From Proteles cristata cristata (Eukaryota; Chordata; Mammalia; Carnivora; Hyaenidae), in assembly GCA_017311185.1 (NCBI GenBank), contig JAESUZ010000966.1, positions 124,001 through 188,000 on the forward strand: 64,000 nt of DNA. The letters run 5' to 3'. The notes beneath the pieces were generated by a model. That model searched no databases and was not told the origin of the DNA. It saw only the letters and a program-made list of their open reading frames with translations. The translations under genes were made by a program, and so were the position numbers. This document shows, piece after piece, positions 23,560 to 34,186 of the stretch (position 1 is the first letter of the stretch; every line of letters starts with the position of its first letter).

Positions 23560-23965
23560 ATGGGATAATTTTTTTACCGAAGTTATCAAAGTCCCCCCCT
23601 CGGGAAAGAGATGGCACACTCAAAGGACAATTTAATAAAAGGACTGTTTCTAATGTTGTAGGGAAAATGAAGGAAAATCAACAAAGGCAAGTGAAGCATT
23701 GCAGGACTCGGAAGAGAGACGGGGTGGCTGATTTAACAGCACACTTACCTGAAGGGGCAGGGGGGGCAGGGGCAAACACAGCCTGCAGAGAGCTTCTACG
23801 GAAAGCTATGCCAAGACATTCAGTAGAGGAACAAAGACAATTCCAAATTACTTCAGGAAGAAAATCCGGAATAGTTGCCCATTCTCTCTTTTCTCCCACT
23901 CTCCAACTTCCTGTTGGTACCTCCCATTGATTAAAACCAATCAAAAGCCAGAAGGAAGGGGAGCC
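23560..23965 (-). repeat. Unnamed mammalian interspersed repeat, antisense
   Basis: On the minus strand, 'TTTGAGTGTGCCATCTCTTT' (from 23621 leftward) and 'TGATTGGTTTTAATCAATGG' resemble a common old mammalian repeat whose family I cannot name with certainty. Open frames of 147 and 88 residues here show no recognisable domain. Confidence 0.4.
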
Positions 23966-24039
23966 TATTAATGCAATCCATAATGACCAGACTCACAGGC
24001 ACAAGGCAGGTGTGAAAATGGGAAGATAATTTTCCCTTT

Positions 24040-24690
24040 ACCCTTCTAGGTTTCTGGCTGAGACACCCCCAATCACCTGTAACAAAAGACAAATTAACTG
24101 GAGAAAAGCAAATGGAAGTTTAATAGCAAATAAACTCCCTGTAGACATAGGAGAGACCCAGGAAAACTGAATGACTCCCCCAAATGGGCCAAACCATTAA
24201 CCACCTTAAATATCATCTCCAGTTAAAGACAAAAGATGTTTAGGGGCTGGGCAGCCAGTTACTGGGAGACTATCAGGCAAAACACAGTAAACCTGAGGGT
24301 ATGGTTGTTAACACGGATTTGAAACCTTGCCTCCCCCATTAATAAGAGTTTCTAGAGAGTGACTCCTCCCTCCCCACTCTTCCGGGAAGAGAGAGAGATA
24401 CCTTTACAAATGGAGATTTCCCTTGTAAATGTAAATACATCTAAAAGGGTAACTTCTACTTGGTTTGAAGAGATTCTCCTGTGACTAATCTTTTTAAAAA
24501 ATAATCAGCTCAGGCGCCTGGCTGGCTCTGTCAGTAGAGCACACAAGATTCTTGATCTCAGGGTCATGACTTCATTGGGGGTAGAGTTTACTTAAAAAAA
24601 AAATAATGTAAAAAATAATCAGCTCAAAATAATCCTCAAACCAAAAATGCATATGTGGGGGTGACCTAGTCTGGTCTCCCTCACAGATAA
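24040..24690. repeat. LTR-like repeat split by a short SINE
   Basis: Text from 'GTTTCTGGCTGAGACACCCC' to 'GGTGACCTAGTCTGGTCTCC' looks like one old LTR-type repeat. The short SINE at 24513 splits it with a 17-bp duplication, so both halves are one element. Family and strand unresolved. Confidence 0.4.
24513..24609 (+). mobile_element. Short SINEC
   Basis: Perfect 17-bp TSD AAAAAATAATCAGCTCA (24496-24512, 24610-24626), unusual for the older short form. Confidence 0.93.
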
Positions 24691-25075
24691 GAAAATTATG
24701 TCTGAGGGGGGTGCCCGGGTAGCTCACTCAGTGAAGCATCCCTCTAATGATTTCGCCTCTGGTCGTGATCACACGGTTCATTATAGGAGTCCCACATCAG
24801 GCTCCTTGCTGGCAGTGCGGAGCCTGCATGGGATTCTTACTCTCTTCCTCTCTCTCTCTCTGCCCCTCTTCCCCTGCCTGCGCCTTCTCTCTCTCTCTCT
24901 CAAAATAAATAAGACTCTTTTAAAATAAAAAAAAAGGAAAGAAAATTATGCCTCAGAGAAATGAATTGCCCAAGGTCACACTAAATGGTGTGTGCTCAAG
25001 GCACTAAATAGCAGAAGCAAAACTTGAATTAAAGGTCTCTGATTCCAAAACCCGGTTCCTCTATGAAACCCTGAG
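24672..25075 (-). mobile_element. MIR, antisense, split by a SINE
   Basis: 'AATTGCCCAAGGTCACACTA' near 24964 is the antisense MIR core. The SINE at 24707 sits between copies of AAGAAAATTATG, so MIR sequence starts left of it. Confidence 0.8.
24707..24938 (+). mobile_element. SINEC in MIR
   Basis: AAGAAAATTATG flanks both ends (24689-24700; from 24940). Confidence 0.92.
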
Positions 25076-25077
25076 TT

Positions 25078-25262
25078 CTAGTCCCACATCAGTTGAGCTT
25101 GAGCCCTGCTTCGGGTGAATCCCACTTCTCTGGTCTTTTCTCTCTCTCTCTCCTCCCTCTCCTTCTCTCTCTCTCTCTCTCTCTCCCTCTCTCTCTCTCC
25201 CTCTCCCTCTCTCTCTCTGCCCTTGCTGGCTTGTGTGTCCTCTCTCTCTCAAAAAAAAAAAA
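25078..25262 (+). mobile_element. Truncated or rearranged SINEC
   Basis: Only the end of the head ('TTGAGCCCTGCTTCGGG'), then a ~90-bp CT tract (25136-25218) and an A run. No clear TSD. Confidence 0.65.
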
Positions 25263-25424
25263 ATTTCCATACTACTTACAGCCCACTGACAAGTCCTTGA
25301 GAGTAACCTCCTTCTGGGAGCTCAGCTGCTTCCCTGTTGACACTCACCCAGGGGCAAAAGGCAATCTAAGCCCAACGCCCCAGGATCCTCTAAGTCTACC
25401 TTAACATACAAAAATTCCTTTGGA

Positions 25425-25626
25425 GGGGCACCTGTGTGGTCCACCCAGTTGAGCACCCAATTTGGCTCAGATCAAAATCTCAAGGTTCCTGAATTCGAGC
25501 CCTGCGTAGGACTCTTTGCTGTCAGCGCAGAGCCCACTTCAGATCCTCTGATCCCCTCTCTCTCTGTACCTCCCTGGCTCAAGCTCGCATTCTCTCTCTC
25601 TCAAAAATAAACAAACATTTAAAAAA
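25425..25626 (+). mobile_element. SINEC, first of a three-copy stack
   Basis: Preceded by AAATTCCTTTGGA (25412-25424), followed by AATCCTTTGGT. Divergent head. Confidence 0.94.
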
Positions 25627-25637
25627 AATCCTTTGGT

Positions 25638-25849
25638 GGGGCGCCTGGGTGGCTTGGTCGGTTAAGCGTCCGACTTTCGCTTAGGTCATGATCTCGCGGT
25701 TCGTGGGTTCGAGCCCCGCGTCGGGCTCTGTGCTGACTGCCAGCTCAGAGCCTGGAGCCTGTTTCAGTCTGTGGCTCCCTCTCTCTCTGACCCTCCCCTG
25801 CTCACGCTGTCTCTCTCTCCTGGAAATAAATAAAAAACATTAAAAAAAA
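25638..25849 (+). mobile_element. SINEC, second of the stack, low-divergence subgroup
   Basis: Between AATCCTTTGGT (25627-25637) and AATCCTTTGGA (25850-25860). The most intact of the three. Confidence 0.95.
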
Positions 25850-25860
25850 AATCCTTTGGA

Positions 25861-26034
25861 GGGGCGCCTGGGTGGCTCAGTCAGTTGAGCATCTGGCTCT
25901 TGATTTAAGCTTGGGTCATGATCACCAGGTTGTGGGCATCTAGCCCATCATCAGGAGCCTGCTTAGGATTCTCTCTCTCCCTCTGCCCCTCTCCCCCACT
26001 TGTGCTTTCTCTGCCTCTAAAATTTACAAAAAAT
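25861..26034 (+). mobile_element. SINEC, third of the stack
   Basis: Head at 25861, tail to AAATTCCTTTGGA (26035-26047). Lacks part of the middle. Confidence 0.93.
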
Positions 26035-26400
26035 AAATTCCTTTGGAAACTTCCTTATCTCTACCTCACAACATATATGTTGGCAATCATACTCCAAGCA
26101 TATGGCCCACTGATACACACCTGAAGGGTCTCGTAACTAAGATTTTACTAGACAGTAGTAAATGACCTTATCCTGACAGCAGCTAGCCCCTCAAGGTCCT
26201 GGAAACCTTGCTTCCAAATTCCTTAGAGGCTTATGCTATCCCTAACCCCCTCCCAACTTGAAAAGTCTATCATCAATCATGCCTCACAACCCCAATGCAG
26301 CTCTTTCTGCCCACCATTCCTGTTTCCAATAAAACCACCTCTTTGTACCAAAGACATCTCAAGAATTCTTTCTTGGCTATTGGCCCTGAACCCCAACATT

Positions 26401-27503
26401 TTCCACATCAGAAACAGCCTACACCAAAGGAATGATCTACACAAATGTTTCACTATCTTTCTATGGCCATTAAATTCTATCTTTTTACCCTTTCCTCTAT
26501 CGTTTGTGTTGCGGCTTCAGCGTGCCCCATGACTCACCCTATGAGTTAGGGTTTGACTATAACCCGGAACAAAAAACTCCATGAGGAGTCCATTTACAAA
26601 GTAAACATGGCTTCTATTTTCCTCTCACAATTTCTCAGAGAAGTTGGTTGTGCTAAAATGTGAGAAAAGAAATCAATCTGACTGATGCCTCTGTATCCAT
26701 ACATTGCTTTTTCAGGACATGTATTTCACTTTAGTGACTGTTTTTGTAGGACAAGAGTCGTGCCCATTTGGCTTTGAGAGTGGCAGTGGATTCTGTCATT
26801 TGGTCCTCTACTCACTTTTTTGTACTTTCCCAGTTCTTAAAATAGGACTTACTTTTCCACTCTGCTGAAGAATGGCTTATACGGTTTGATCTTAAAACTC
26901 TGGACAAGGTAGAAAGCAAAAAGTAACTGTCACTAAGGCTAGAACGGATTGGCAGGGTTTGGAACTAGAATGAAATTCTTGACAGCCCTGACTGTGTTCC
27001 CCACCTCCTTTGTGGCTTTATGCAGAAAGGAAAGAACAGGAGAAATGAAGCAAAAAAAGCTAGCAGAAGAAGGGTTCTCAGGGACTAATAAACATACAAT
27101 CCAACACTCGGACCAGCTTACAATGCAAAACATATTTATATAGACAATACACTATAGCCAAAGACTTCTACGCATGAATAAGCATATGTAACATATTGGG
27201 ACATTTTCTGAAATATGCCAAGATTTAGGAAGTCTGGCAACAATCCTTTTGCTTTTTCTTCTAACAGCTGCTAATTCCCTCTGTGACTTCTAACAGCCCA
27301 ATTTTCTGAAAATTGGACAGTATAGATGTAGAAGATACTCTATTCCAGGAAATAAAGTTCAAAAATGGGGTTATCCCTGGGTTAAATCTGCTCACACCAG
27401 AAAGGTGCCCTGCTGCTTCTGTTCCTTCTGCATTCCTTCTAGAAACACAGAATCACCACTGCACTCCAGGTATTAGCCTCAGCTCTAAAATAACTTGCTG
27501 TCT
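26401..27503. other. Unique DNA
   Basis: About 1.1 kb without a recognised repeat. Overlapping 64-residue frames on both strands at 26939-27143 show no domain and are probably random. Confidence 0.5.
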
Positions 27504-27622
27504 GGGGTGCCTGGCTGGCTCAGAGGAGTGTGTGACTCTTGATCTTGGGGTTGTGGGTTCGAGCCCCAAGTTGGGTGTAGAGATTACTGAAAACTAAAAA
27601 TCTTTTCAAAATTAAAAAAAAT
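27504..27622 (+). mobile_element. Short SINEC
   Basis: AAAATAACTTG flanks both ends (27487-27497, 27623-27633); short form with 'GGGTGTAGAGATTACTGAAA'. Confidence 0.92.
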
Positions 27623-27884
27623 AAAATAACTTGTCTGAACTGGGGTAAGCTACTCCCCTTTTATAATTGTTGACTTCTTCTGTGTAAAGTGGGTCTACAG
27701 GGCAAGATGATCTCTCAAGTTCAGCCCAATGCTGTCATTATTTGTTCTATAATTCTAACGTTTAATAATTACCTAGGGCTATGAATTTACACAATTCCAC
27801 ATAATAAATCAAAAAGAGTCAAAAAGCCTATTTTATTTCCTAATGGACCCTTAGTTACAAATGATTTAACTTGAACATTAGGAC

Positions 27885-28237
27885 TCGTACCAGGATAGAC
27901 AAAATCTGGTATAATCATACAATGGAATACTATATGGGCTCAAACAAGGAAATCTAGGCACATACTACAACACATGAACCTCGAGGACATTATGCAAAGT
28001 GAAATGAGCCACAAAAAGAGAACTACTGCATGAATTCCACTCATATTAGGTATCTAAAGTAGTCAAAATCAGAAACAGAAAGTGGAAAGATGATTACCAA
28101 AGGATGGGGAGGGGAGGAATTAGCATTTCACGGGTAGGGTTCTGGTGTTACAAGATGAAAAAGTCGTAAAGATCTGCTGTAGACAATAGGAATGCACTTA
28201 ATACTACTGAACTGTGCACTTCAAAATGGTTGAGATG
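27885..28237 (+). mobile_element. Ancient L1 3' end
   Basis: L1M-like 3' region: 'ACAATGGAATACTATATGGG' near 27922, then a G-rich 3' UTR and 'CACTTCAAAATGGTTGAGATG' at the point where a SINE enters at 28238. A few bases may resume after 28480. Confidence 0.75.
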
Positions 28238-28480
28238 AGGGGCTCCTAGGTGGCTCAGTTGGTTAAGCATCCAACTTTGGCTCATTTCATGATCTCACGG
28301 TTCATGAGTTTGAGCCCCATGTCAGGCTCTGTGCTGACAGCTAAGAGCCTGGAGCCTGCTTTGGATTCTGTCTTTCTGTCTCTCTCTTGATATATATGTA
28401 TCTCATATTTATATCTATCTCATGTATATATATATATCATATACATAATCTCAAAAATAAACACTTAAAAATTTTTTTAA
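28238..28480 (+). mobile_element. SINEC with a TA-rich tract in its middle
   Basis: Inserted in an old L1 3' UTR. After the CT part comes a (TATC/TA)n stretch at 28388-28445. Confidence 0.9.
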
Positions 28481-28587
28481 GTAAAACAAAATTGCATTTA
28501 AAACACCTAGACCAGGGAGATTCCACAGCCCTCCCCGACAACAGACATAAAAAGAACAACTGACAATAGCAGATTTTGCTCCTAAGA

Positions 28588-28790
28588 CGGTGGTTCTCAA
28601 ACTTGAGTATACATCAGGATCATCTGGAGAAGTTGTTAAAACACAACTCTCTGGGGTTCATCTCTCCAGATTTCTTATTCACTATGTCAGGGATGGGGCC
28701 CGAGAATTTGTATTTCTACCAAGTTTTCAGATGATGCTAAAGATACTGGTCTGTGGATCACACCATAAAAACCACTATCTTAGAATAAAG
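28588..28790 (+). mobile_element. MER5A (hAT-Charlie non-autonomous DNA transposon)
   Basis: Starts 'GGTGGTTCTCAAACTTGAGT' and continues with 'GTTGTTAAAACACAACTCTC', 'GGGGCCCGAGAATTTGTATT' and a terminal block with the inverted end. Nearly full length. Confidence 0.9.
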
Positions 28791-28911
28791 CCCTAAGATC
28801 CTATCTTTTAAAAAGCAGTCAAAGTAGGGATCAATTCTAATATGGGTGTTAGAACCTCTCAGCAAAACAGCAGAAGAACTTGTGGTAATACAGTTGAAGG
28901 AGGAAAAGGTG

Positions 28912-29114
28912 AGAGTTGCCTGGATGACTCAGTGGGTTAAGTGTCTGACTTCAGCTCATGGTTCATGAGTTCAAGTCCCACGTCAGGCTCTCTGCTGTCA
29001 GCTAGGAGCCTGGGGCCTGTTTTAGATTCTGTGTCTCCCTTTCTCTCTCTCTGCCCCTCCCGAGCTCACATTGTGTCTCTCTCAAATAAACAAACAAACA
29101 AACATTTTTAAAAA
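28912..29114 (+). mobile_element. SINEC (full)
   Basis: GGAAAAGGTGA precedes and GGAAAGGTGA follows; (CAAA)n tail. Confidence 0.9.
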
Positions 29115-29124
29115 CGGAAAGGTG

Positions 29125-29596
29125 AATAAAGGAAAACTGTTTTTACTCAGGAATAATACACATTCAGTCACTTCAACCACACTTCCAGTAAATCTCACCT
29201 TATTTCAGCAATTGCATGTAGCCATTGTGAATGTACCTTACTGATCTCTAACCCCAGATGCTACAGGAAGATCTGCCCAACAATCAAGTCAAGCCATCCC
29301 TTTCAAAACATTTATTGATAAAAACAAATCCATGTGACACAGACAGAAAACGTACCTATACTAACCAATACAATCCTTTATTCATAGATCTGAATGAACA
29401 ACTAAAGATATCCAAATATCTGAGAAAGATAGCATCAAAGAAAAAGGATCACAATCAACAAAAAGATCCAAAATAACAACAATAAAAGAAAACAGAGAAA
29501 GAAATAGAAGACAAAAAAGCTGAGAGGAGTAATTAGGAGACTAGAAACATAAAAAAAAAAAAAGAAAGAACATATGAAAATATTTTTATCCGTCAT
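29125..29596. other. A-rich DNA
   Basis: A-rich from 29400 on; possibly old L1 remnants, not confirmed. Confidence 0.4.
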
Positions 29597-29608
29597 AAAA
29601 AAAGATGG

Positions 29609-29828
29609 AGGGGCACCTGGGTGGCTCAGTCGGTTAAGTGTCCAACTTCGGCTCAGGTCATGATCTCACCATTCATGGGTTCGAGCCCCACATCAGGCTC
29701 TGTGCTGCCAGCCAGCTCAGAGCCTGAAGTCTGTTTCAGATTCTGTGTCTCCCTCTTTCTCTGACCCTCCCCTGCTCATGCTGTCTCTCTCTCTCTCTCT
29801 CTCTCTCTCAGAAATAAAGCATTTTTTT
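29609..29828 (+). mobile_element. SINEC (full)
   Basis: AAAAAAGATGGA at 29597-29608, and again at about 29829-29840. Confidence 0.94.
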
Positions 29829-29865
29829 AAAAAGATGGAAACATGAATAATGGAAACATATTTTT

Positions 29866-30592
29866 TTTTACAAATAGTTTATTGTCGAGTTGGTTTCCAT
29901 ATAACACCCAGTGCTCAACCCACAAGTGCCCTCCTCCATGCCCCCTCCTCCCCACACCCATCACTCCTCAGTTTGTTCTTATCAGTCAAGAGTCTCTCAT
30001 GGTTTGCCTCCCTCCCTCTCCCTCACCATTTCCCGCCTTCTTCTCCCCCACGGTCCTCTGTTAAGTTTCTCCTAATCTTCCTATACAAGCAAACATATGG
30101 TATCTGTCCTTCTCTGCCTGACTTAGTTCACTCAGCATAACAGCCTCAAGGTCCATCCACGTTGCTACAAATGGCCACATTTCATTCTTTCTCATCGCCA
30201 TGTAGTATTCCGTTGTTTAGATAAACCGCATCTTCTTGATCCGTTCGTCAGTTGATGGGCACTTAGGCTCTTTCCATGTTTTGGCTATTGTTGAGAGTGC
30301 TGCTATGAACACTGGGGTCCATGTGCCCCTATGCATCAGCACTCCTGTATCCCTTGGGTAAATTCCTAGCAGTGCTGTTGCTGGGTCCTAGGGGAGTTCT
30401 ACTGTTAATTTTTTGAGGAACCTCCACACTGTTTTCAAGAGGGGCTATACCAGTTTACATTCCCACCAACAGTGTAGAAGGGTGCCCGTTTCTCCACATC
30501 CTCGCCAGCATCTCGAGTTCTCTGATTTGCTCATTTTAGCCACTCTGACTGGCGTGAGGTGGTATCTCAGTGTGGTTTTGATTTGTATAACA
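29866..30592 (-). mobile_element. Short 5'-truncated L1 3' end, antisense
   Basis: Poly-T at 29861-29869 leads into antisense L1 3' UTR and the last part of ORF2, collinear with 17815-18780 but lacking its SINE. It stops abruptly at about 30592 ('GATTTGTATAACAG'). Possible imperfect TSD: GGAAACATATT on the left, AGAAACAGATATT on the right. About 0.73 kb. Confidence 0.88.
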
Positions 30593-30663
30593 GAAACAGA
30601 TATTAAAGCTTATTGCAAAGTTGCAATAATTAAAAGAAAAAATTTAGAGATACAAATTTTATT

Positions 30664-30765
30664 ACTTTTATTTTAAGTAAAGTCCAGACCCAATATACGG
30701 CTTGAACCCACAACTCTGAGATTAAGAGTCACATGCTCTACTGACGGAGCCAGCCAGATGCCCCA
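30664..30765 (-). mobile_element. Short SINEC
   Basis: ACAAATTTTA flanks both ends (from 30653 and 30768); short form. Confidence 0.85.
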
Positions 30766-31149
30766 AGACAAATTTTAAAAAATTAACATCCTCTCCTTCT
30801 GCATATGGCCATTATGAAAACTAAACAAACAAACAAACAACAACAACAACAACAACAACAAACCAAAAAGAATGCAGAGGCGGCTAAGTACCTCCCTTGC
30901 AAAATTGCACGAGGTTTACCAAGGCAGCCCTCCCAGGAAGTCTTTTAGGACTCAGGGGTGCCCAGCTTCTGAAAACAGATCACCAGACCTGGCACCTGAG
31001 CAAGCAGCAGTCACAGACCCAGGACAAGCCAGAAAAAAATATATAATATCCTCAAAGCATTTTTAAAACTACAGCACCCATAAATAAGTGCATTCTAATA
31101 CATAAAAACAAAACCAAAGAACAAAAATGAGTTTTTGTACATTAAAACT
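30766..31149. other. Unique DNA
   Basis: Contains the (AAAC)/(CAA) microsatellite and nothing else recognised. Confidence 0.5.
30823..30862. repeat. (AAAC)n/(CAA)n microsatellite
   Basis: AAAC units switch to CAA units, about 40 bp; not inside a recognised SINE. Confidence 0.95.
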
Positions 31150-31335
31150 ATGATGGTCCCAGGAATATTTTTTTTTTAATCTATGTATAGGATGAATAAT
31201 AATATGGTCATGGCTGAAACTATCAATCTGCAAAATGAAGTTAAGGAAATCTTCAAGAACATAGAGGAAAAAGGAAGACAGAAATTATGAGGAAAAGAGG
31301 TAAGAGAATTGAAAGACTGTCTGAGGATGTATTTA

Positions 31336-31541
31336 CTTATTTTTTTTAATGCTTTTATATATGAGAGAGAAAGAGACAGGGCACAAGCATGGGAGGAGCA
31401 GAGAGAGTGAGACACAGAATCCAAAGCAGGCTTCAAAATCTAAGCTGTCAGCAAAGAGCCTGATGCAGCACTTCAACCTACAAACCGCCAAGATTATGAC
31501 CTGAGCCGAAGTCTTAACCCACTGAGCCACCCAGGAGCCCC
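31336..31541 (-). mobile_element. SINEC (full)
   Basis: Perfect 15-bp TSD CTGAGGATGTATTTA (31321-31335, 31542-31556). Confidence 0.95.
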
Positions 31542-31567
31542 CTGAGGATGTATTTAAAGTGGGGGGC

Positions 31568-31690
31568 AGGGGCACCTGGCTGGCTCAGTCAGTGAAACCG
31601 GCAGCTCTGGATCTTGGGATCATGAGTTCAAGCCCTACGTTGAGTAGAAAGGTTACTTAAAATAAATTAAAGAAATAAATAAAATTTTAA
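31568..31690 (+). mobile_element. Short SINEC
   Basis: Short form ending 'GTTACTTAAAATAAATTAAA'; diverged head. Confidence 0.82.
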
Positions 31691-31953
31691 GAAAAGAAAT
31701 AAACAAAATGAGTTCCAGAGCAAAAGAATAGAGGCAATGAAACAAAAAGAATAGAAGGAAATTTCCCTTAACTTTTAAAAACAACATTTTATATTGAAAG
31801 ATGTCACCAAGTATCACTTAAAGTGGGAAAAGTAGACACAGCCTCTTAAAATTTCAGAAAGCCAAAACTAAGGAGAAGAAAACACATAAGAAGAAAAAGT
31901 TATTGAAAGAAAAATAAGACTCAGATCAATATCTACAAAAGTCTTGTGTCCTT

Positions 31954-32753
31954 CACCAACAATGAAGCAATGGAAAGAGAAATCAAGAAACTGGTCCCAT
32001 TCACAATTGTACCAAAAAAACATAAAATACCCAGGAATAAACCTAACCAAAGATATAGGAGATCCATATGATGAAAACTATATAAAACTTATGATGGAAA
32101 TTGAAGAAGACACACAAAAAAAATGGAAAAACATTCCATGCTCAAGAATTGGAAGAATAAACATAGTTAAAATGTCATTACTACCCAAAGCAATCTACAC
32201 CTTCAATGCAATCCCAATCAAAATTGCACCAGCATTCTACTCAAAACTAGAACAAACTATCCTGAAATTTGTATGGAACCACAAAAGACGCCGAATAGCC
32301 AAAGTAATATTGAAGAAGAAAACCAAAACGGGAGGCAACACCATCCCAGACTTTAGCCTCTACTACAAAGCTGTCATCATCAAGACAGCATGGTATTGGC
32401 ACAAAAACAGACACCTAGACCAATGGAATAGAATAGAGAACTCAGAATTGGACCGAAAAGTGTACAGACAACTTATCTTTGACAAAGCAGGAAAGAGTAT
32501 CCAATGGAAAAAAGACAACCTCTTTAACAGATGGTGCTGGGAAAACTGGAGAGCAACATGCAGAAGAATGAAACTAGATCATTTTCTCACACCATACAGA
32601 AAAATAAACTCAAAATGGATAAAGGACCTGAACGTGAGACAGGAAACCATCAAAACCCTAGAGGAGAAAGCAGGAAACAACCTCCTTGACCTCAATCTCA
32701 GCCATTTTTACTTGACACATCCCCAAAGGCAAGGGAATCAAGAGCAAAAATGA
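31954..32753 (+). pseudogene. L1 ORF2 fragment (post-RT region)
   Basis: About 266 residues of ORF2 downstream of the FADD site, starting at a point homologous to the [11 protein letters not shown] stretch of the antisense copy. Motifs include [13 protein letters not shown] and [15 protein letters not shown]. Frame shifts near 32713-32750 and homology continues in a second frame to 33124. The short leader before 31954 belongs to the target DNA. Confidence 0.9.
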
Positions 32754-33124
32754 ACTCTTGGGACCTCATCAAGATGAAAAGCTTCTGCGTGGCAAAGGAA
32801 ACAATCCAGAAAACTAACAGGCAACCGACGGAATGGGAAAAGATAGTTGCAAATGACATATCAGCTAAACGGCCAGTATCCAACATCTATAAGAAACTCA
32901 CCAAACTCCACACCCAAAAAACAAACAATCCAGTGAAGAAACGGGCAGAAGATATGAACAGACACTTCTCTAAAGAGGACATCCAGATGGCTAACAGACA
33001 CATGAAACCATGCTCAGCGTCCCTCCTCATCAGGGAAATACAAATCAAAACCACTCTGAGATACCACCTCACACCAGTCAGAGTGGCTAAAATGAGCAAA
33101 TCAGAGAACTCGAGATGCTGGTGA
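32750..33124 (+). pseudogene. L1 ORF2 extreme C-terminal fragment
   Basis: A 124-residue frame continues ORF2 after the shift at about 32750, through a [14 protein letters not shown] block to the region around 33124. Further ORF2-like sequence follows in other frames before the 3' UTR. Confidence 0.85.
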
Positions 33125-33763
33125 GGATGTGGAGAAACGGGCACCCTCCTACACTGTTGGTGGGAATGCAAACTGGTGCAGCCCCTCTGGAAAACAGTGT
33201 GGAGGTTCCTCAAAAAATTAACAGTAGAACTCCCCTAGGACCCAGCAACAGCACTGCTAGGAATTTACCCAAGGGATACAGGAGTGCTGATGCATAGGGG
33301 CACATGAACCCCAGTGTTCATAGCAGCACTCTCAACAATAGCCAAAACATGGAAAGAGCCTAAGTGCCCATCAACTGACGAACGGATCAAGAAGATGGGG
33401 TTTATCTAAACAATGGAATACTACATGGCGATGAGAAAGAATGAAATGTGGCCATGTGTAGCAACGTGGATGGACCTTGAGGGTGTTATGTTATACCATA
33501 TGTTTGCTTGTATAGGAAGATTAGGAGAAACTTAACAGAGGACCGTGGGGGAGAAGAAGGTGGGAAATGGTGAGGGAGAGGGAGGGAGGCAAACCATGAG
33601 AGACTCTCGACTGATGAGAACAAACTGAGGGCTGATGGGGTTGGGGGAGAGGGGAAGGGGGGTGATAGGCATGGAGGAGAGCACTTGTGGGGATGAGCAC
33701 TGGGTGTTATATGGAAACCAACTTGAGAATAAACTATTTTTTTAAAAAAAGTCTTGTGTCCTT

Positions 33764-34186
33764 TTATATTCTAACTACAAGTATAATTTTTCGAAGTTTT
33801 AAAGACCAAAACCCATATTGTTTTTTAAAAAATTTTAATGTTTATTTATTTTTGAGAGAGAGAGACAGAGCATGAGCGAGGGAGGGGCAGAGAGAGAGAA
33901 AGAGAGGGAGACATAGAATTCGAAGCAGGTTCCAGGCTCTGAGCTGTCAGTACAGAGCCTGACATGGGGCTCTAACTCATGAATAGTGAGATCATGACCT
34001 GAGCCAAAGTAGGACGCTTAACTGACTGAGTCACCCAGGTGCCCCTCAAAACCCATAATGTCATAAATAGATCAATTCTCAAATTGATCTATATATTCGA
34101 TGCAATTTCAATACAAAATATCACTGTTGGTTGAGGGAGACTGAGATTATGTGTCTGTGTCTATGGAATTTAAAAATCTTGATTAT
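33764..34186 (+). mobile_element. Old L1 ORF2 fragment
   Basis: 'CAAATTGATCTATATATTCG' near 34081 followed by 'ATGCAATTTCAAT' matches the conserved L1 ORF2 stretch after the RT domain. A SINE at 33821 interrupts. Probably the same old insertion as the debris on the far side of the young L1. Confidence 0.6.
33821..34046 (-). mobile_element. SINEC (full)
   Basis: CAAAACCCATATTG (33807-33820) against CAAAACCCATAATG (34047-34060). Confidence 0.94.

Larger units (their letters stand above)
25270..26400 (+). mobile_element. ERV class I-like LTR with three SINEs
   Basis: After removing SINEs at 25425-26034, the remaining ~520 bp ends like a retroviral LTR. AATAAA at 26328-26333 is followed by 'ACATCTCAAGAATTCTTTCT' and 'CTGAACCCCAACA', an R-U5-type ending. 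No gag/pol/env sequence follows, so it is probably a solo LTR. Family not resolved. Confidence 0.55.
31150..31936 (+). mobile_element. Old L1 ORF1-like debris
   Basis: A-rich sequence resembling L1M ORF1 (for example 'CTGCAAAATGAAGTTAAGGAAATC' region near 31229). It is broken by SINEs at 31336 and 31568 and by the young L1. Weak similarity only. Confidence 0.45.
31954..33746 (+). mobile_element. Young 5'-truncated L1, sense, perfect 17-bp TSD
   Basis: AAAAGTCTTGTGTCCTT occurs at 31937-31953 and again at 33747-33763. Between them lie the ORF2 C-terminal half, the 3' UTR and an A-rich tail starting near 33738. The body is 1,793 bp and begins mid-ORF2, so it is dead on arrival. No SINE interrupts it, which fits a recent age. 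It landed inside older L1 sequence. Confidence 0.95.

Noticed and set aside
23487..23930. 147-residue plus-strand frame and an overlapping 88-residue minus-strand frame
   Set aside because: No recognisable domain; lies over an old unnamed repeat. Open frames on both strands suggest chance.
25412..26047. CRISPR-like array (regular repeats with spacers)
   Set aside because: The repeated short motif is a target-site duplication and the intervals are SINEs; the genome is mammalian.
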